Below, piece by piece: positions 50,837-59,318 of a stretch of DNA of 64,000 nucleotides. The stretch lies in the NCBI RefSeq assembly GCF_900112425.1, contig NZ_FOLP01000001.1:124001-188000 (forward strand), written 5' to 3'. The translations under genes and the position numbers were made by a program. The stretch is from Variovorax sp. OK212. GTDB lineage: Bacteria > Pseudomonadota > Gammaproteobacteria > Burkholderiales > Burkholderiaceae_C. The notes beneath the pieces were generated by a model. That model searched no databases. It worked only from the letters and a program-made list of their open reading frames with translations, and was not told the origin of the DNA. Numbering within the stretch: the first letter of the stretch is position 1; each line of letters begins with the position of its first letter.

Positions 50837-51583
50837 ATGGCGCAGACCAAGGCCGCACTGATCGTCGGCGCGGGCGATGCCACCGGCGGCGCCATTGCCC
50901 GGCGCTTCGCACGCGAAGGCTATGCCACCTGCGTGACCCGGCGCAGCCTCGACAAGCTGCAGCCGCTGGTGGCGCAGATCGAGGCCGACGGCGGCAAGGC
51001 GCATGCCTTCGCCTGCGACGCGCGCAAGGAGGAAGAAGTGGTCGCGCTGGTCGAGCAGATCGAGTCGACCATCGGGCCGATCGAGGTGCTGGTGTTCAAC
51101 ATCGGCGCCAACGTGCCCGAGAGCATCCTCACGGAGAGCGCGCGCAAGTACTTCAAGGTGTGGGAAATGGCCTGCTTCTCGGGCTTTCTCAACGGGCGCG
51201 AAGTGGCCAAGCGGATGGTGGCGCGCGAACTGCCGAACGGCGGCCATCGCGGCACGATCGTCTTCACGGGCGCCACGGCCTCGCTGCGCGGCGCGGCGAA
51301 CTTCGGCGCCTTCTCCGGCGCCAAGATGGCCCTGCGCGCGCTGGCCCAGTCGATGGCGCGCGAGCTCGGGCCGCAGGGCATCCACGTCGCGCACGTGGTG
51401 GTCGACGGCGCCATCGACACCGAGTTCATCCGCAGCAACTTCCCCGAGCGCTATGCGCTGAAGGAGAGCGACGGCATCCTGAACCCCGACCACATCGCCG
51501 ACACCTACTGGATGCTGCATTCGCAGCCGCGCGACGCCTGGACGCACGAGATCGACCTGCGCCCGTGGTCCGAGAAGTTCTGA
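50837..51583 (+). CDS. Atypical SDR-family protein (Tyr-less active site)
   Basis: A 248-residue SDR-fold protein. The nucleotide-binding loop is GAGDATGGAIARRFA (about 11-25) instead of TGxxxGxG, the NNAG position reads NIGAN (88-92), and the catalytic YxxxK is FSGAK (Phe159, Lys163). This divergent group is common in actinobacterial and burkholderial acyl-CoA operons. Loss of the Tyr makes ordinary carbonyl reduction doubtful; it could bind an acyl-CoA intermediate or act by another mechanism. Position between a thioesterase and an HCCA-isomerase-like protein supports a lipid or aromatic-acid role. Confidence 0.8.
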   Translation: MAQTKAALIVGAGDATGGAIARRFAREGYATCVTRRSLDKLQPLVAQIEADGGKAHAFACDARKEEEVVALVEQIESTIGPIEVLVFNIGANVPESILTESARKYFKVWEMACFSGFLNGREVAKRMVARELPNGGHRGTIVFTGATASLRGAANFGAFSGAKMALRALAQSMARELGPQGIHVAHVVVDGAIDTEFIRSNFPERYALKESDGILNPDHIADTYWMLHSQPRDAWTHEIDLRPWSEKF

Positions 51584-51611
51584 AGAAAACACCGAGCAGG
51601 AGACAACGCCC

Positions 51612-52205
51612 GTGACCAAATTCGTGGACTTCTATTTCGACTTCGGCAGCCCCGCCGCCTACCTGGCCGCCGCGCAGCTGCCGCACGTGTGCGCCGACAC
51701 CGGCGCCGAGCTGGTCTGGAAGCCGATGCTGCTGGGCGGCGTGTTCCAGGCCACGGGCAACCACTCGCCGGCCGACATCAAGCCCAAGGGCCCGTACATG
51801 AACGCCGACCTGCAGCGCTTCGCCAGGCGCTACGGCGTGCCCTTCGTGCACAACCCGCACTTTCCGGTCAACACGCTGCTGCTGATGCGTGGCGCCACCG
51901 GCCTCCAGATGAGCGAGCCGGCACGCTTCGGCGCGTACGTGGACGCGGTGTTCCATGCGATGTGGGTCGAGCCGAAAAACATGAACGACCCGGCGACGGT
52001 CGGCGCGGTCTTGCAGAATGCGGGCTTCGACGCCGCGGGCCTGCTCGCGCTGGCCGGCGCGCAGGACACCAAGGACCGCCTGAAGGCCGTCACGCAGGAA
52101 GCCGTGGAGCGCGGCGTGTTCGGCGCGCCCACCATGTTCGTCGGCGGCGACATGTTCTGGGGCCAGGACCGCCTCGATTTCGTGCGCGAAGCACTTTCCG
52201 CCTGA
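51612..52205 (+). CDS. 2-hydroxychromene-2-carboxylate isomerase-like protein (DsbA fold, kappa-GST)
   Basis: A 197-residue thioredoxin-fold protein of the HCCA isomerase/kappa-GST family, starting at GTG 51612. Signatures: VDFYFDFGSPAAYLAAAQLP (Ser in FGSP near 12-15, GSH contact), WKPMLLGGVFQATGNHSP, RRYGVPFVHNPHFPVNTLLLMRG, and GVFGAPTMFVGGDMFWGQDRLDFV near the C-terminus. HCCA isomerases act in naphthalene breakdown; here the fatty-acid setting suggests a glutathione-dependent isomerase of another acyl substrate. That role is inference. Confidence 0.88.
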   Translation: MTKFVDFYFDFGSPAAYLAAAQLPHVCADTGAELVWKPMLLGGVFQATGNHSPADIKPKGPYMNADLQRFARRYGVPFVHNPHFPVNTLLLMRGATGLQMSEPARFGAYVDAVFHAMWVEPKNMNDPATVGAVLQNAGFDAAGLLALAGAQDTKDRLKAVTQEAVERGVFGAPTMFVGGDMFWGQDRLDFVREALSA

Positions 52206-52239
52206 GCGGCGCCACCCGTTTTACCCAAGGACCTTTCCC

Positions 52240-53004
52240 ATGAGCGACATCCTCGTCCACACCGAAGCCGGTGTGATGACCATCACTTTCAACCGCGTCG
52301 ACAAGAAGAACTCGATCACCAGCAGCATGTACGGCGAGCTGGCCGACGCGCTGGCCACCGCCGAGGGCGATGCCGCCGTGCGCTGCGTGCTGCTGCAGGG
52401 CGACCCGACCATCTTCAGCGCCGGCAACGACATCGGCGACTTCCTCAACGGCCCGCCGTCGACGCAGGATTCGCCGGTGTTCCGCTTTTTGCGCGGCATC
52501 GCGACCTTTCCCAAGCCCATCGTCGCGTCGGTGTGCGGCCCGGCCGTGGGCATCGGCACCACCATGCTGTTCCATTGCGACCTGGTCTACGCGGGCGACA
52601 ACGCCGCCTTCTCGATGCCTTTCGTGAACCTGGGCCTGTGCCCCGAAGCCGCTTCGAGCCTGCTGGTGCCGCAGATGCTGGGTTACCACCGCGCGGCCGA
52701 GGCGCTGCTGCTGGGCGAACCCTTCATGGCCGAGGCCGCGCTCGAGGTGGGCCTGGTCAACCGCGTGGTGCCGCCGACCGAGGCCAATGCCATTGCACAG
52801 ATCCAGGCACGCAAGCTGGCCGCCAAGCCGCTGACCGCGCTGGTCGAAACCAAGCGCCTGCTGAAGAAGGCGCAGATGCCCGCCGTGCTGGAACGCATGG
52901 GCGAGGAGGGCGCGAGCTTCGGCCGCATGCTGCGCGAACCCGCGGCGCGCGAGGCTTTCGGCGCATTCATGGAAAAGCGCAAGCCCGATTTCTCGAAGGT
53001 CTGA
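52240..53004 (+). CDS. Enoyl-CoA hydratase/isomerase
   Basis: A 254-residue crotonase-fold protein. Motifs: VMTITFNRVDKKNSITSSMYGELADAL, FSAGNDIGDFL (oxyanion hole, about 63-73), PIVASVCGPAVGIGTTMLFHCDLVYAGDNAAFSMPFVNLGLCPEAASSLLVPQMLG (about 90-145) and EAALEVGLVNRVV. It acts on 2-enoyl-CoA or shifts double bonds. Last gene of the acyl-CoA cluster; the gap to 53069 holds no obvious terminator. Confidence 0.9.
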   Translation: MSDILVHTEAGVMTITFNRVDKKNSITSSMYGELADALATAEGDAAVRCVLLQGDPTIFSAGNDIGDFLNGPPSTQDSPVFRFLRGIATFPKPIVASVCGPAVGIGTTMLFHCDLVYAGDNAAFSMPFVNLGLCPEAASSLLVPQMLGYHRAAEALLLGEPFMAEAALEVGLVNRVVPPTEANAIAQIQARKLAAKPLTALVETKRLLKKAQMPAVLERMGEEGASFGRMLREPAAREAFGAFMEKRKPDFSKV

Positions 53005-53068
53005 GCGTTCCGCGCGCGAGAGAAGCAAAGGAAAGCGAGCGCAAGCTCGCGCGCTTACACTGGCCGGC

Positions 53069-54319
53069 GTGCAAGTTTTCGAGAATAAAACGTCTGCAAC
53101 GCCCGGCCAACGGGCGAGTGCTGCTACTGAAAAAGTAGCAAGCGAGTTCACGCGCCGGCGTACTTTGGGTTTTCTTGCGGGCGCCGCCATGGTGCCCGCG
53201 CTGTCGCTGGCGCGCGTGCGCCCCTTGCGCATCGGCGTCATCGGTTCGTGGAGCGGGCCTTATGCGGGCGGCGGCCGGCAGTTCGATGCGGGCATGGCTG
53301 TCTGGCTGGCGGCGCACAACCAGCATGTCGCGGGCCGGCCGGTCGAGCTGCTGCGGCGCGACGTGGCCGGCAGCGCGCCCGAGCAGGCGCGCCGCCATGC
53401 GCAGGAGCTGGTCGAAGGCGAGCGCGTCGACCTGCTGACGGGCCTGGATTTCAGCTCCAACGCCTACGCGGTGGGCGCCGTCGCCGCGCAGGCCAGGCTC
53501 CCGCTCGTGGTGATGAACGCGGCCTCCTCGGGCATCACGGCGCGCTGCCCGTTCGCGGTGCGGGTGTCGTTCACCATCGGCCAGGTCACGCTGCCGCTGG
53601 CGCGCTGGGCGCTCCAGCAGGGGCTGCGCGACGTCTGCACGGTGGTGGCCGACTACGCCTCGGGCGTCGATGCCGAGAGCGCCTTCGTCTCGGGCATCAC
53701 CGCGGGCGGCGGCCGGGTCGGCGCGATGCTGCGGGTGCCGCTGGCCACGCTCGACTACTCGGCCTACATGCTGCGGCTGCGCGAGCTGAAGCCGCAGGCG
53801 GTGTTCTTCTTCCTGCCTTCGGGGCAGATGCCGGCGAGCTTCCTCAAGTTCTGGCGCGACCGTGGCATGGCCGACACCGGCATCCGCCTGCTGGCCACCG
53901 GCGACGCCACCGACGACAACTACCTCGAAGGCATGGGCGAGCTGGCCGACGGGCTGGTCACCAGCCACCACTATTCGTTTGCGCACGACGCGCCGGCCAA
54001 CCGCCGCTTCACGAGCGCCTTCCAGACGGAGTACGGCAATCACCTGCGCCCGGGCTATTTCGCGGTGGCGGCGCACGATGCGCTGGCCGCCATCGACGCG
54101 GCATGGAGCTCGCCGGCGGCGCGCGGGGCCAGTGGCGACAGGCTGGTGGACGCCTTCCGCGGCCTGGCGCTGGACAGCCCGCGCGGCCCGCTCGAGATCG
54201 ACGCCCACACCCGCGACGTGGTGCAGACGGTGTACATCCGCCGCGTGGAGCGCCGCAACGGGCGCTGGATCAACCGGGAATTCGAGCGCTTCGAGCGGGT
54301 GCGCGACCCGGGCGTTTGA
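53069..54319 (+). CDS. ABC transporter substrate-binding protein (branched-chain type), Tat-exported
   Basis: A 416-residue periplasmic binding protein from a GTG start. The N-terminus is unusually long: about 28 polar residues precede a twin-arginine signal (TRRRTLGFLAGAAMVPALSLA, about 28-48). The mature LivJ-like fold has LRIGVIGSWSGPYAGGGRQFDAGMAVWLAAHN and LTGLDFSSNAYAVGAVAAQARLPLVVMNAASSGIT. No permease or ATPase gene is adjacent, so it is an orphan receptor that may feed another importer or a sensor. A 7-bp hairpin lies inside the n-region codons (53122-53140). Confidence 0.85.
   Translation: MQVFENKTSATPGQRASAATEKVASEFTRRRTLGFLAGAAMVPALSLARVRPLRIGVIGSWSGPYAGGGRQFDAGMAVWLAAHNQHVAGRPVELLRRDVAGSAPEQARRHAQELVEGERVDLLTGLDFSSNAYAVGAVAAQARLPLVVMNAASSGITARCPFAVRVSFTIGQVTLPLARWALQQGLRDVCTVVADYASGVDAESAFVSGITAGGGRVGAMLRVPLATLDYSAYMLRLRELKPQAVFFFLPSGQMPASFLKFWRDRGMADTGIRLLATGDATDDNYLEGMGELADGLVTSHHYSFAHDAPANRRFTSAFQTEYGNHLRPGYFAVAAHDALAAIDAAWSSPAARGASGDRLVDAFRGLALDSPRGPLEIDAHTRDVVQTVYIRRVERRNGRWINREFERFERVRDPGV
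53122..53140 (+). repeat. Hairpin within the signal-peptide coding region
   Basis: TGCTACT-GAAAA-AGTAGCA forms a perfect 7-bp stem. Similar short 'GCTACT...AGTAGC' hairpins are, from memory, dispersed in Comamonadaceae. Here it lies in translated sequence, so it may have lengthened the n-region. Confidence 0.45.
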
Positions 54320-54363
54320 CGGGGCGGCTGCTCAGTCGCTCGGCCGCCGAGCCGCTCAACTGC

Positions 54364-54804
54364 TTACTCGCCGGGCTGTTCGGCCGGCTTCTCGATCGGC
54401 CGCGGACGGCCGCTGTCGTCGATCGCCACGTAGGTGAAGGTCGCCTGCGTCACCTTGATGTACTCGCCCTGCGCCCGGAAGCGCTCAGCGAACACCTCGA
54501 CCGTGACCGTGACCGAGGTGCGGCCGATGCGCACCAGCTTCGAATAGAACGAAAGAATGTCGCCCAGGCGCACCGGCTGCTTGAAGATGAATTCGTTGAC
54601 GGCCACCGTGGCCTGGCGGCCCTTGGCGTAGCGCGCCGGGATCACCGAGCCGGCCAGGTCGCACTGCGCCATGACCCAGCCGCCGAAGATGTCGCCGTTG
54701 ACGTTGCAGTCCGCCGGCATCGGGATGACCTTGAGCACCAGCTCCATGTCGGTGGGCAGGCTCTTGAGGGTGGCAGCGGCGGCGGCACTGGAAGTATCTG
54801 ACAT
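54364..54804 (-). CDS. Acyl-CoA thioesterase, YciA type (single hotdog)
   Basis: A 146-residue hotdog thioesterase. MELVLKVIPMPADCNVNGDIFGGWVMAQCDLAGSVIPA (about 20-57) holds the catalytic Asn-x-x-GDIFGGW segment of YciA/BACH-type enzymes; VNEFIFKQPVRLGDILSFYSKLVRIGRTSVTVTVEVF follows. The ATG at 54804 (SDTSSAAAAATLKSL) is preferred over an upstream in-frame start. It likely hydrolyses short to medium acyl-CoAs as a hexamer in the cytoplasm. It diverges from the Atm1-type exporter by 41 bp. Confidence 0.88.
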   Translation of the reverse strand: MSDTSSAAAAATLKSLPTDMELVLKVIPMPADCNVNGDIFGGWVMAQCDLAGSVIPARYAKGRQATVAVNEFIFKQPVRLGDILSFYSKLVRIGRTSVTVTVEVFAERFRAQGEYIKVTQATFTYVAIDDSGRPRPIEKPAEQPGE

Positions 54805-54845
54805 GGGCACAATCTGGAACAAACAAGCAACCACGATTGTCCTCC

Positions 54846-56699
54846 ATGCGCCGCAGCGGCGAAGCCCTCCCCCCCACGCCCGTCCCTTCCCACACCGTGT
54901 CCGGCCACCCGCCGGAGCGCGGCGACCGCTCCGACTGGGCGACGCTGCGGCGCCTGTTTCCTTACCTCTGGCAATACAAATGGCGCGTGGCGGCCGCGCT
55001 GGCCTTCATGGTGGGCGCCAAGGTGGCCAACGTGGGCGTGCCGGTGCTGCTGAAGAACCTGGTCGACACGATGACGCCAAAGCCGGGTGCTCCCGACTTG
55101 GCCCAGGCGCTGCTCATCGTGCCCCTCGGGCTGCTGCTGGCCTACGGCCTGCTGCGCTTCTCGACCTCGCTGTTCGGCGAGCTGCGCGAGCTGATCTTCG
55201 CCAAGGCCACCGAGGGCACGGCGCGGCGCATTGCGCTGGAGGTGTTCCAGCACCTGCACTCGCTGAGCCTGCGCTTTCACCTGGAGCGCCAGACCGGCGG
55301 CATGACGCGCGACATCGAGCGCGGCACGCGCGGCGTGCACTCGCTGATCTCGATGTCGCTCTACAGCATCGTGCCCACCATCATCGAGCTGGTGCTGGTG
55401 CTCACCATCCTGGGCGTGAAGTTCGACTCGCTGTTCGTCTGGATCACCGCGGCCGCGCTGGTGCTGTACATCGGCTTCACCGTCACGGTGACCGAGTGGC
55501 GCACCCAGTTCCGCAAGACCATGAACGAGCTCGACTCGGTGGCGCAGAGCCGCGCGGTCGATTCGCTGCTGAACTACGAAACCGTCAAGTACTTCAACAA
55601 CGAGGACTTCGAGGCCAAACGCTACGACGCCAGCCTCGACCGCTACCGCAAGGCCGCCATCAAGAGCCAGCGCACGCTGAGCATGCTCAACACCGGCCAG
55701 CAGGCGCTGATTGCCGTGAGCCTGGTGCTGATGCTGTGGCGCGCCACCTCGGGCGTGGTCGAGGGGCGCATGACGCTGGGCGACCTGGTGATGGTCAACG
55801 CCTTCATGATCCAGCTCTACATTCCGCTGAACTTCCTGGGCGTGATCTACCGCGAGATCAAGCAGAGCCTGACCGACCTCGACAAGATGTTCGTGCTGAT
55901 GGAGAAAGACCGCGAGGTGCGCGATGCGCCCGGCGCGCAGCCGCTGGCCGGCACCGACGCCACCGTGCGCTTCGAGGACGTGAGCTTTGCCTACGAACCC
56001 GCCCGGCCGATCCTGAAGCACGTGAGCTTCGAGATCCCGGCCGGCAAGACGGTGGCCGTGGTCGGCCCCTCGGGCTCGGGCAAGTCGACGCTGGCGCGGC
56101 TGCTCTACCGCTTCTACGACGTGCAGCAAGGCCGCATCACCATCGGCGGCGAAGACATCCGCGAGGTGCAGCAGTCCAGCGTGCGGCGTGCCATCGGCAT
56201 CGTGCCGCAGGACACGGTGCTGTTCAACGACACGGTCGAATACAACATCGCCTACGGCCGCCCGGGCGCCACGCGCGACGAGGTGGAAAACGCCGCGCGC
56301 GCCGCGCGCATCCACGACTTCATCTCGGCCACGCCCAGGGGCTACGACACCACGGTGGGCGAGCGCGGCCTGAAGCTCTCCGGCGGCGAGAAGCAGCGCG
56401 TGGCCATTGCGCGCACGCTGCTGAAGAACCCGCCCATCGTGATCTTCGACGAGGCCACCTCGGCGCTCGACTCGGCTAACGAGCGCGCCATCCAGTCGGA
56501 ACTGAAGAGCGCCGCGCAGGACAAGACCACGCTGGTCATTGCGCACCGGCTGTCGACGGTGGTCGACGCGCACGAGATCCTGGTGCTCGAAAGCGGCGTG
56601 ATCGTCGAGCGCGGCACGCATGCCGAGCTGCTGGCCCGGCAGGGCCGCTACGCCCAGATGTGGGCTTTGCAGAAGAGCGAAGCGGCGCCGCTTCTCTAG
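54846..56699 (+). CDS. ABC transporter, ATM1/HMT1 type (half-transporter with fused ATPase)
   Basis: A 617-residue exporter: six-helix transmembrane domain (about 30-330) fused to an ATPase. The Atm1-family region LNYETVKYFNNEDFEAKRYD (about 241-260), which contacts glutathione-type substrates, is present. ATPase motifs: GPSGSGKST (about 407-415), LSGGEKQRVAIARTLLKNPPIVIFDEATSALDS (about 513-545), and H-loop VIAHRLSTV. Homologues export glutathione-linked sulfur compounds or metals. I used ATG 54846; a TTG at 54837 is less likely. Confidence 0.9.
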   Translation: MRRSGEALPPTPVPSHTVSGHPPERGDRSDWATLRRLFPYLWQYKWRVAAALAFMVGAKVANVGVPVLLKNLVDTMTPKPGAPDLAQALLIVPLGLLLAYGLLRFSTSLFGELRELIFAKATEGTARRIALEVFQHLHSLSLRFHLERQTGGMTRDIERGTRGVHSLISMSLYSIVPTIIELVLVLTILGVKFDSLFVWITAAALVLYIGFTVTVTEWRTQFRKTMNELDSVAQSRAVDSLLNYETVKYFNNEDFEAKRYDASLDRYRKAAIKSQRTLSMLNTGQQALIAVSLVLMLWRATSGVVEGRMTLGDLVMVNAFMIQLYIPLNFLGVIYREIKQSLTDLDKMFVLMEKDREVRDAPGAQPLAGTDATVRFEDVSFAYEPARPILKHVSFEIPAGKTVAVVGPSGSGKSTLARLLYRFYDVQQGRITIGGEDIREVQQSSVRRAIGIVPQDTVLFNDTVEYNIAYGRPGATRDEVENAARAARIHDFISATPRGYDTTVGERGLKLSGGEKQRVAIARTLLKNPPIVIFDEATSALDSANERAIQSELKSAAQDKTTLVIAHRLSTVVDAHEILVLESGVIVERGTHAELLARQGRYAQMWALQKSEAAPLL

Positions 56700-56742
56700 C
56701 GCGATCATTCAATTCTTTTTCATCGATTCCAGGAGCTCTCAC

Positions 56743-57681
56743 GTGTCGACCAAGATTCCCCTGCTGGTGCTCAACGGCCTGTCGAGCGCCCACCAGGCCC
56801 AGATTGCCGAGGTCTACGACATGACCTATGCCTTCGGCCCCGCCGAGCGCGCCGCCGCCATCGCCGAGCACGGCAAGAAATTCCGCGCGGTGCTGACCAT
56901 CGGCGTGATCGGCATCACGCCCGAGGAAATCGCGGCCATGCCCGCGCTGGAGCTGATCTGCTGCATGGGCGCGGGCTACGAAGGCGTGCCGCTGGAGGCG
57001 ACGCGTGCGCGCGGCATCGCCACGGCCAACGGCGCGGGCACCAACGACGACTGCGTGGCCGACCACGCCTTCGGCCTGCTGATCGGCATCGTGCGCGACT
57101 TCCGCATGCTCGACCGGATCTGCCGCGAAGGCGTGTGGCGCGACGCCATCGAGCAGCCGGCGAACGTGTCGGGCAAGAAGCTGGGCATCCTGGGGCTGGG
57201 CACCATCGGCCAGAAGATCGCCAAGCGGGCGGCGGCCTTCGACATGGAGGTCGGCTATCACAACCGCAAGCCGCGCGAAGGCTCGGCGCACCGCTACTTC
57301 GGCGACCTGAAGTCGCTCGCGGCCTGGGCCGACTTTCTGGTGCTGGTCGCGCCGGGCGGACCGGCGACCCGGCACATGGTGAATGCCGAAGTGCTCGACG
57401 CGCTGGGGCCGCGCGGCTACCTGGTGAGCATCGGCCGCGGCAGCGTGGTCGACACCGAGGCGCTGGCCGCGGCGCTGCGCGAGAAGCGCATCGCGGGCGC
57501 GGGCGTCGACGTGTACGAGAGCGAACCGAAGCGCCCCGAGCCGCTGGTCGGGCTGGACAACGTGCTGCTGACGCCGCACGTGGCGGGCTGGTCGCCCGAG
57601 GCCACGCAGAAGTCGGTCGACCACTTCCTCGCGAATGCCGAAGGGCACTTCGCGGGGCGCGGCGTCGTTACGCCGATCTGA
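56743..57681 (+). CDS. D-2-hydroxyacid dehydrogenase (NAD-dependent)
   Basis: A 312-residue D-isomer-specific 2-hydroxyacid dehydrogenase. It starts at GTG 56743, seven bases after AGGAG (56731-56735). Signatures: LELICCMGAGYEGVPLEATRARGI, GTNDDCVADHAFGLLIGIVRDF, LGILGLGTIGQKIAKRAAAFDMEVGYHNRKP (Rossmann, about 147-177), VSIGRGSVVDTEALAAALREKRIAGAGVDVYESEP (catalytic Glu), and LTPHVAGWSPEA (catalytic His near 285). It resembles hydroxypyruvate/glyoxylate reductases. The adjacent amidase is convergent. Confidence 0.88.
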   Translation: MSTKIPLLVLNGLSSAHQAQIAEVYDMTYAFGPAERAAAIAEHGKKFRAVLTIGVIGITPEEIAAMPALELICCMGAGYEGVPLEATRARGIATANGAGTNDDCVADHAFGLLIGIVRDFRMLDRICREGVWRDAIEQPANVSGKKLGILGLGTIGQKIAKRAAAFDMEVGYHNRKPREGSAHRYFGDLKSLAAWADFLVLVAPGGPATRHMVNAEVLDALGPRGYLVSIGRGSVVDTEALAAALREKRIAGAGVDVYESEPKRPEPLVGLDNVLLTPHVAGWSPEATQKSVDHFLANAEGHFAGRGVVTPI

Positions 57682-57704
57682 CGGGCTTGCGCCTTTTCCC
57701 TTCT

Positions 57705-57796
57705 CCTTCCCCTCTTTGGGGAAGGCTGGGACGGGGGCGGGCAGGGCGCCCGATGGACGCGCCGCTTGCGCCCACCCCCGCCCTCCCCCGGGAGGG
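57705..57796. repeat. Inverted pair of REP-like hairpins between convergent genes
   Basis: Hairpin 1: CCTTCCCC-TCTTT-GGGGAAGG (57705-57725), followed by a G-rich tail. Hairpin 2: CCCTCCC-CC-GGGAGGG (57781-57796), preceded by a C-rich tail that approximates the reverse complement of the first. The layout (hairpin-tail...tail-hairpin) is that of a REP doublet. It fills the 122-bp gap between convergent stops at 57681 and 57804 and may aid termination. Confidence 0.55.
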
Positions 57797-57803
57797 GAGG
57801 GAG

Positions 57804-59249
57804 TCAAGCCAATACTGGTGGACGGTGCGAGGCCCAGCCGCACGCCTGGTCGTACGCATGCCCGAGCCGCAGCACATCGAGGTCCGCATGGATCGGCCCC
57901 GCCAGCTGCAGCCCCATCGGCAGGCCGCCTTCACCGAACCCCGCGCGCACATTCAAGGTCGGCAACCCCGCCAGCGTGAACGGCGTGACGATCTCCATCC
58001 AGCGGTGGTAGGTGTCGCTCTTCACGCCCGCGACTTCGTCGGGCCAGTGCAGCTCGGCGTCGAACGGGAACACCTGCGCCGTGGGCGCCACCACGAAGTC
58101 GAAGCGCTCGAACAGTTTCACGAACGCGCGGTACACGTTCGAGCGGTACAGCGACGCCTGGTACAGCGAGGCCGCGTCGAGGTGCCGGCTCTGCTCGATT
58201 TCCCATTGCGCCTCGGGCTTGAGCTGCGCGAACAGCTTCGGGTCGCTCATGTAGGCGCCCAGCTTGCCGCCCACCAGCAGTTGCCGCAGCCGCAGCCAGG
58301 CACTCCAGTTGTGCTCGCGCGGCACGTCGAGCGTGCAGGGCTCCACGCTGCAGCCGATGGTGCGGAAGGTGTCGAGCGCCTTCTCGCCGAGCTCGCGCAC
58401 GCCGGGCGCCAGCGGCAGGTCGGGCCAGATGCTGCCCAGCCAGCCGATGCGCAGGCCCTTGCCGTCGCCTTCCAGCTGCAGCGTGTCGGGCGAGGGCAGG
58501 GCGTGCTCGGACGACAGCGGCACGCGCGCGTCGAAGCCTGACTGCACCGCCAGCAGCCGCGCCGCGTCTTCGACGGTGCGCGCCATCGGGCCGTCGGTGG
58601 CCAGTTGCTGGAAGAACAGCTCGTCGTCGGGGTTGCCCGGCACGCGCCCGCGCGAAGGCCGCATGCCGATCACGTTGTTGAAGGCCGCCGGGTTGCGCAG
58701 CGAGCCCATCATGTCGCTGCCGTCCGCCACGGGCAGCATGCCCAGGGCCAGCGCCACGGCCGCGCCGCCGCTGCTGCCGCCCGCGCTGCGCTCGGGCGCA
58801 TAGGCGTTGCGCGTGATGCCGAACACGGTGTTGTAGGTGTGCGAGCCCAGCCCGAACTCGGGCGTGTTGGTCTTGCCGATGACGACGGCGCCGGCCGCCC
58901 TGGCGCGCGCCGCGTGCAGGCTGTCGGTGCGCGCCGGCGAACGCGGCGACAGCGGCGAACCCATCGAGGTCGGCAGGCCGGCGGCGTGGCTCAGGTCCTT
59001 CACGGCCAGCGGAAAGCCGTGCATCCAGCCGCGCCGCTCGCCGCGCGCCAGTTCGGCGTCGCGCTCGCCGGCTTCGGCCAGCACCTGCGCCGTGTCGCGC
59101 AGCGAGACGATGGCGTTGAAGCGCGGGTTCAGCGCCTCGATGCGGGCCAGCGAGGCCTGCATCACTTCGCGGCAGGAGACGTCGCGCGAGGCGATGCGGC
59201 GGGAGAGTTCGGTGGCGCTGAGCGCAAGCAGGTCGTCGGCTGAGGGCAT
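57804..59249 (-). CDS. Amidase (amidase-signature family)
   Basis: A 481-residue amidase-signature enzyme. Catalytic Lys is in PLAVKDLSHAAG (near 82), cis-Ser in RSAGGSSGGAAVALALGM (about 154-171), and nucleophile Ser in DGSDMMGSLRNPA (about 175-187). Here MGS replaces the common GGS just before the nucleophile. The C-terminal region (PFTLAGLPTLNVRAGFGEGGLPMGLQLAGP) is typical. It would hydrolyse an amide to acid and ammonia in the cytoplasm. Substrate unknown; adjacent genes (2-hydroxyacid dehydrogenase, LysR, aspartase) suggest amino-acid or amide catabolism. Confidence 0.9.
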   Translation of the reverse strand: MPSADDLLALSATELSRRIASRDVSCREVMQASLARIEALNPRFNAIVSLRDTAQVLAEAGERDAELARGERRGWMHGFPLAVKDLSHAAGLPTSMGSPLSPRSPARTDSLHAARARAAGAVVIGKTNTPEFGLGSHTYNTVFGITRNAYAPERSAGGSSGGAAVALALGMLPVADGSDMMGSLRNPAAFNNVIGMRPSRGRVPGNPDDELFFQQLATDGPMARTVEDAARLLAVQSGFDARVPLSSEHALPSPDTLQLEGDGKGLRIGWLGSIWPDLPLAPGVRELGEKALDTFRTIGCSVEPCTLDVPREHNWSAWLRLRQLLVGGKLGAYMSDPKLFAQLKPEAQWEIEQSRHLDAASLYQASLYRSNVYRAFVKLFERFDFVVAPTAQVFPFDAELHWPDEVAGVKSDTYHRWMEIVTPFTLAGLPTLNVRAGFGEGGLPMGLQLAGPIHADLDVLRLGHAYDQACGWASHRPPVLA

Positions 59250-59318
59250 GGCAGGGGCGGCGCGTGCGGAAAAGGGAGGGGCACCCAGTATGGCGCGGCG
59301 CTCGCATAATCGCCGCGT

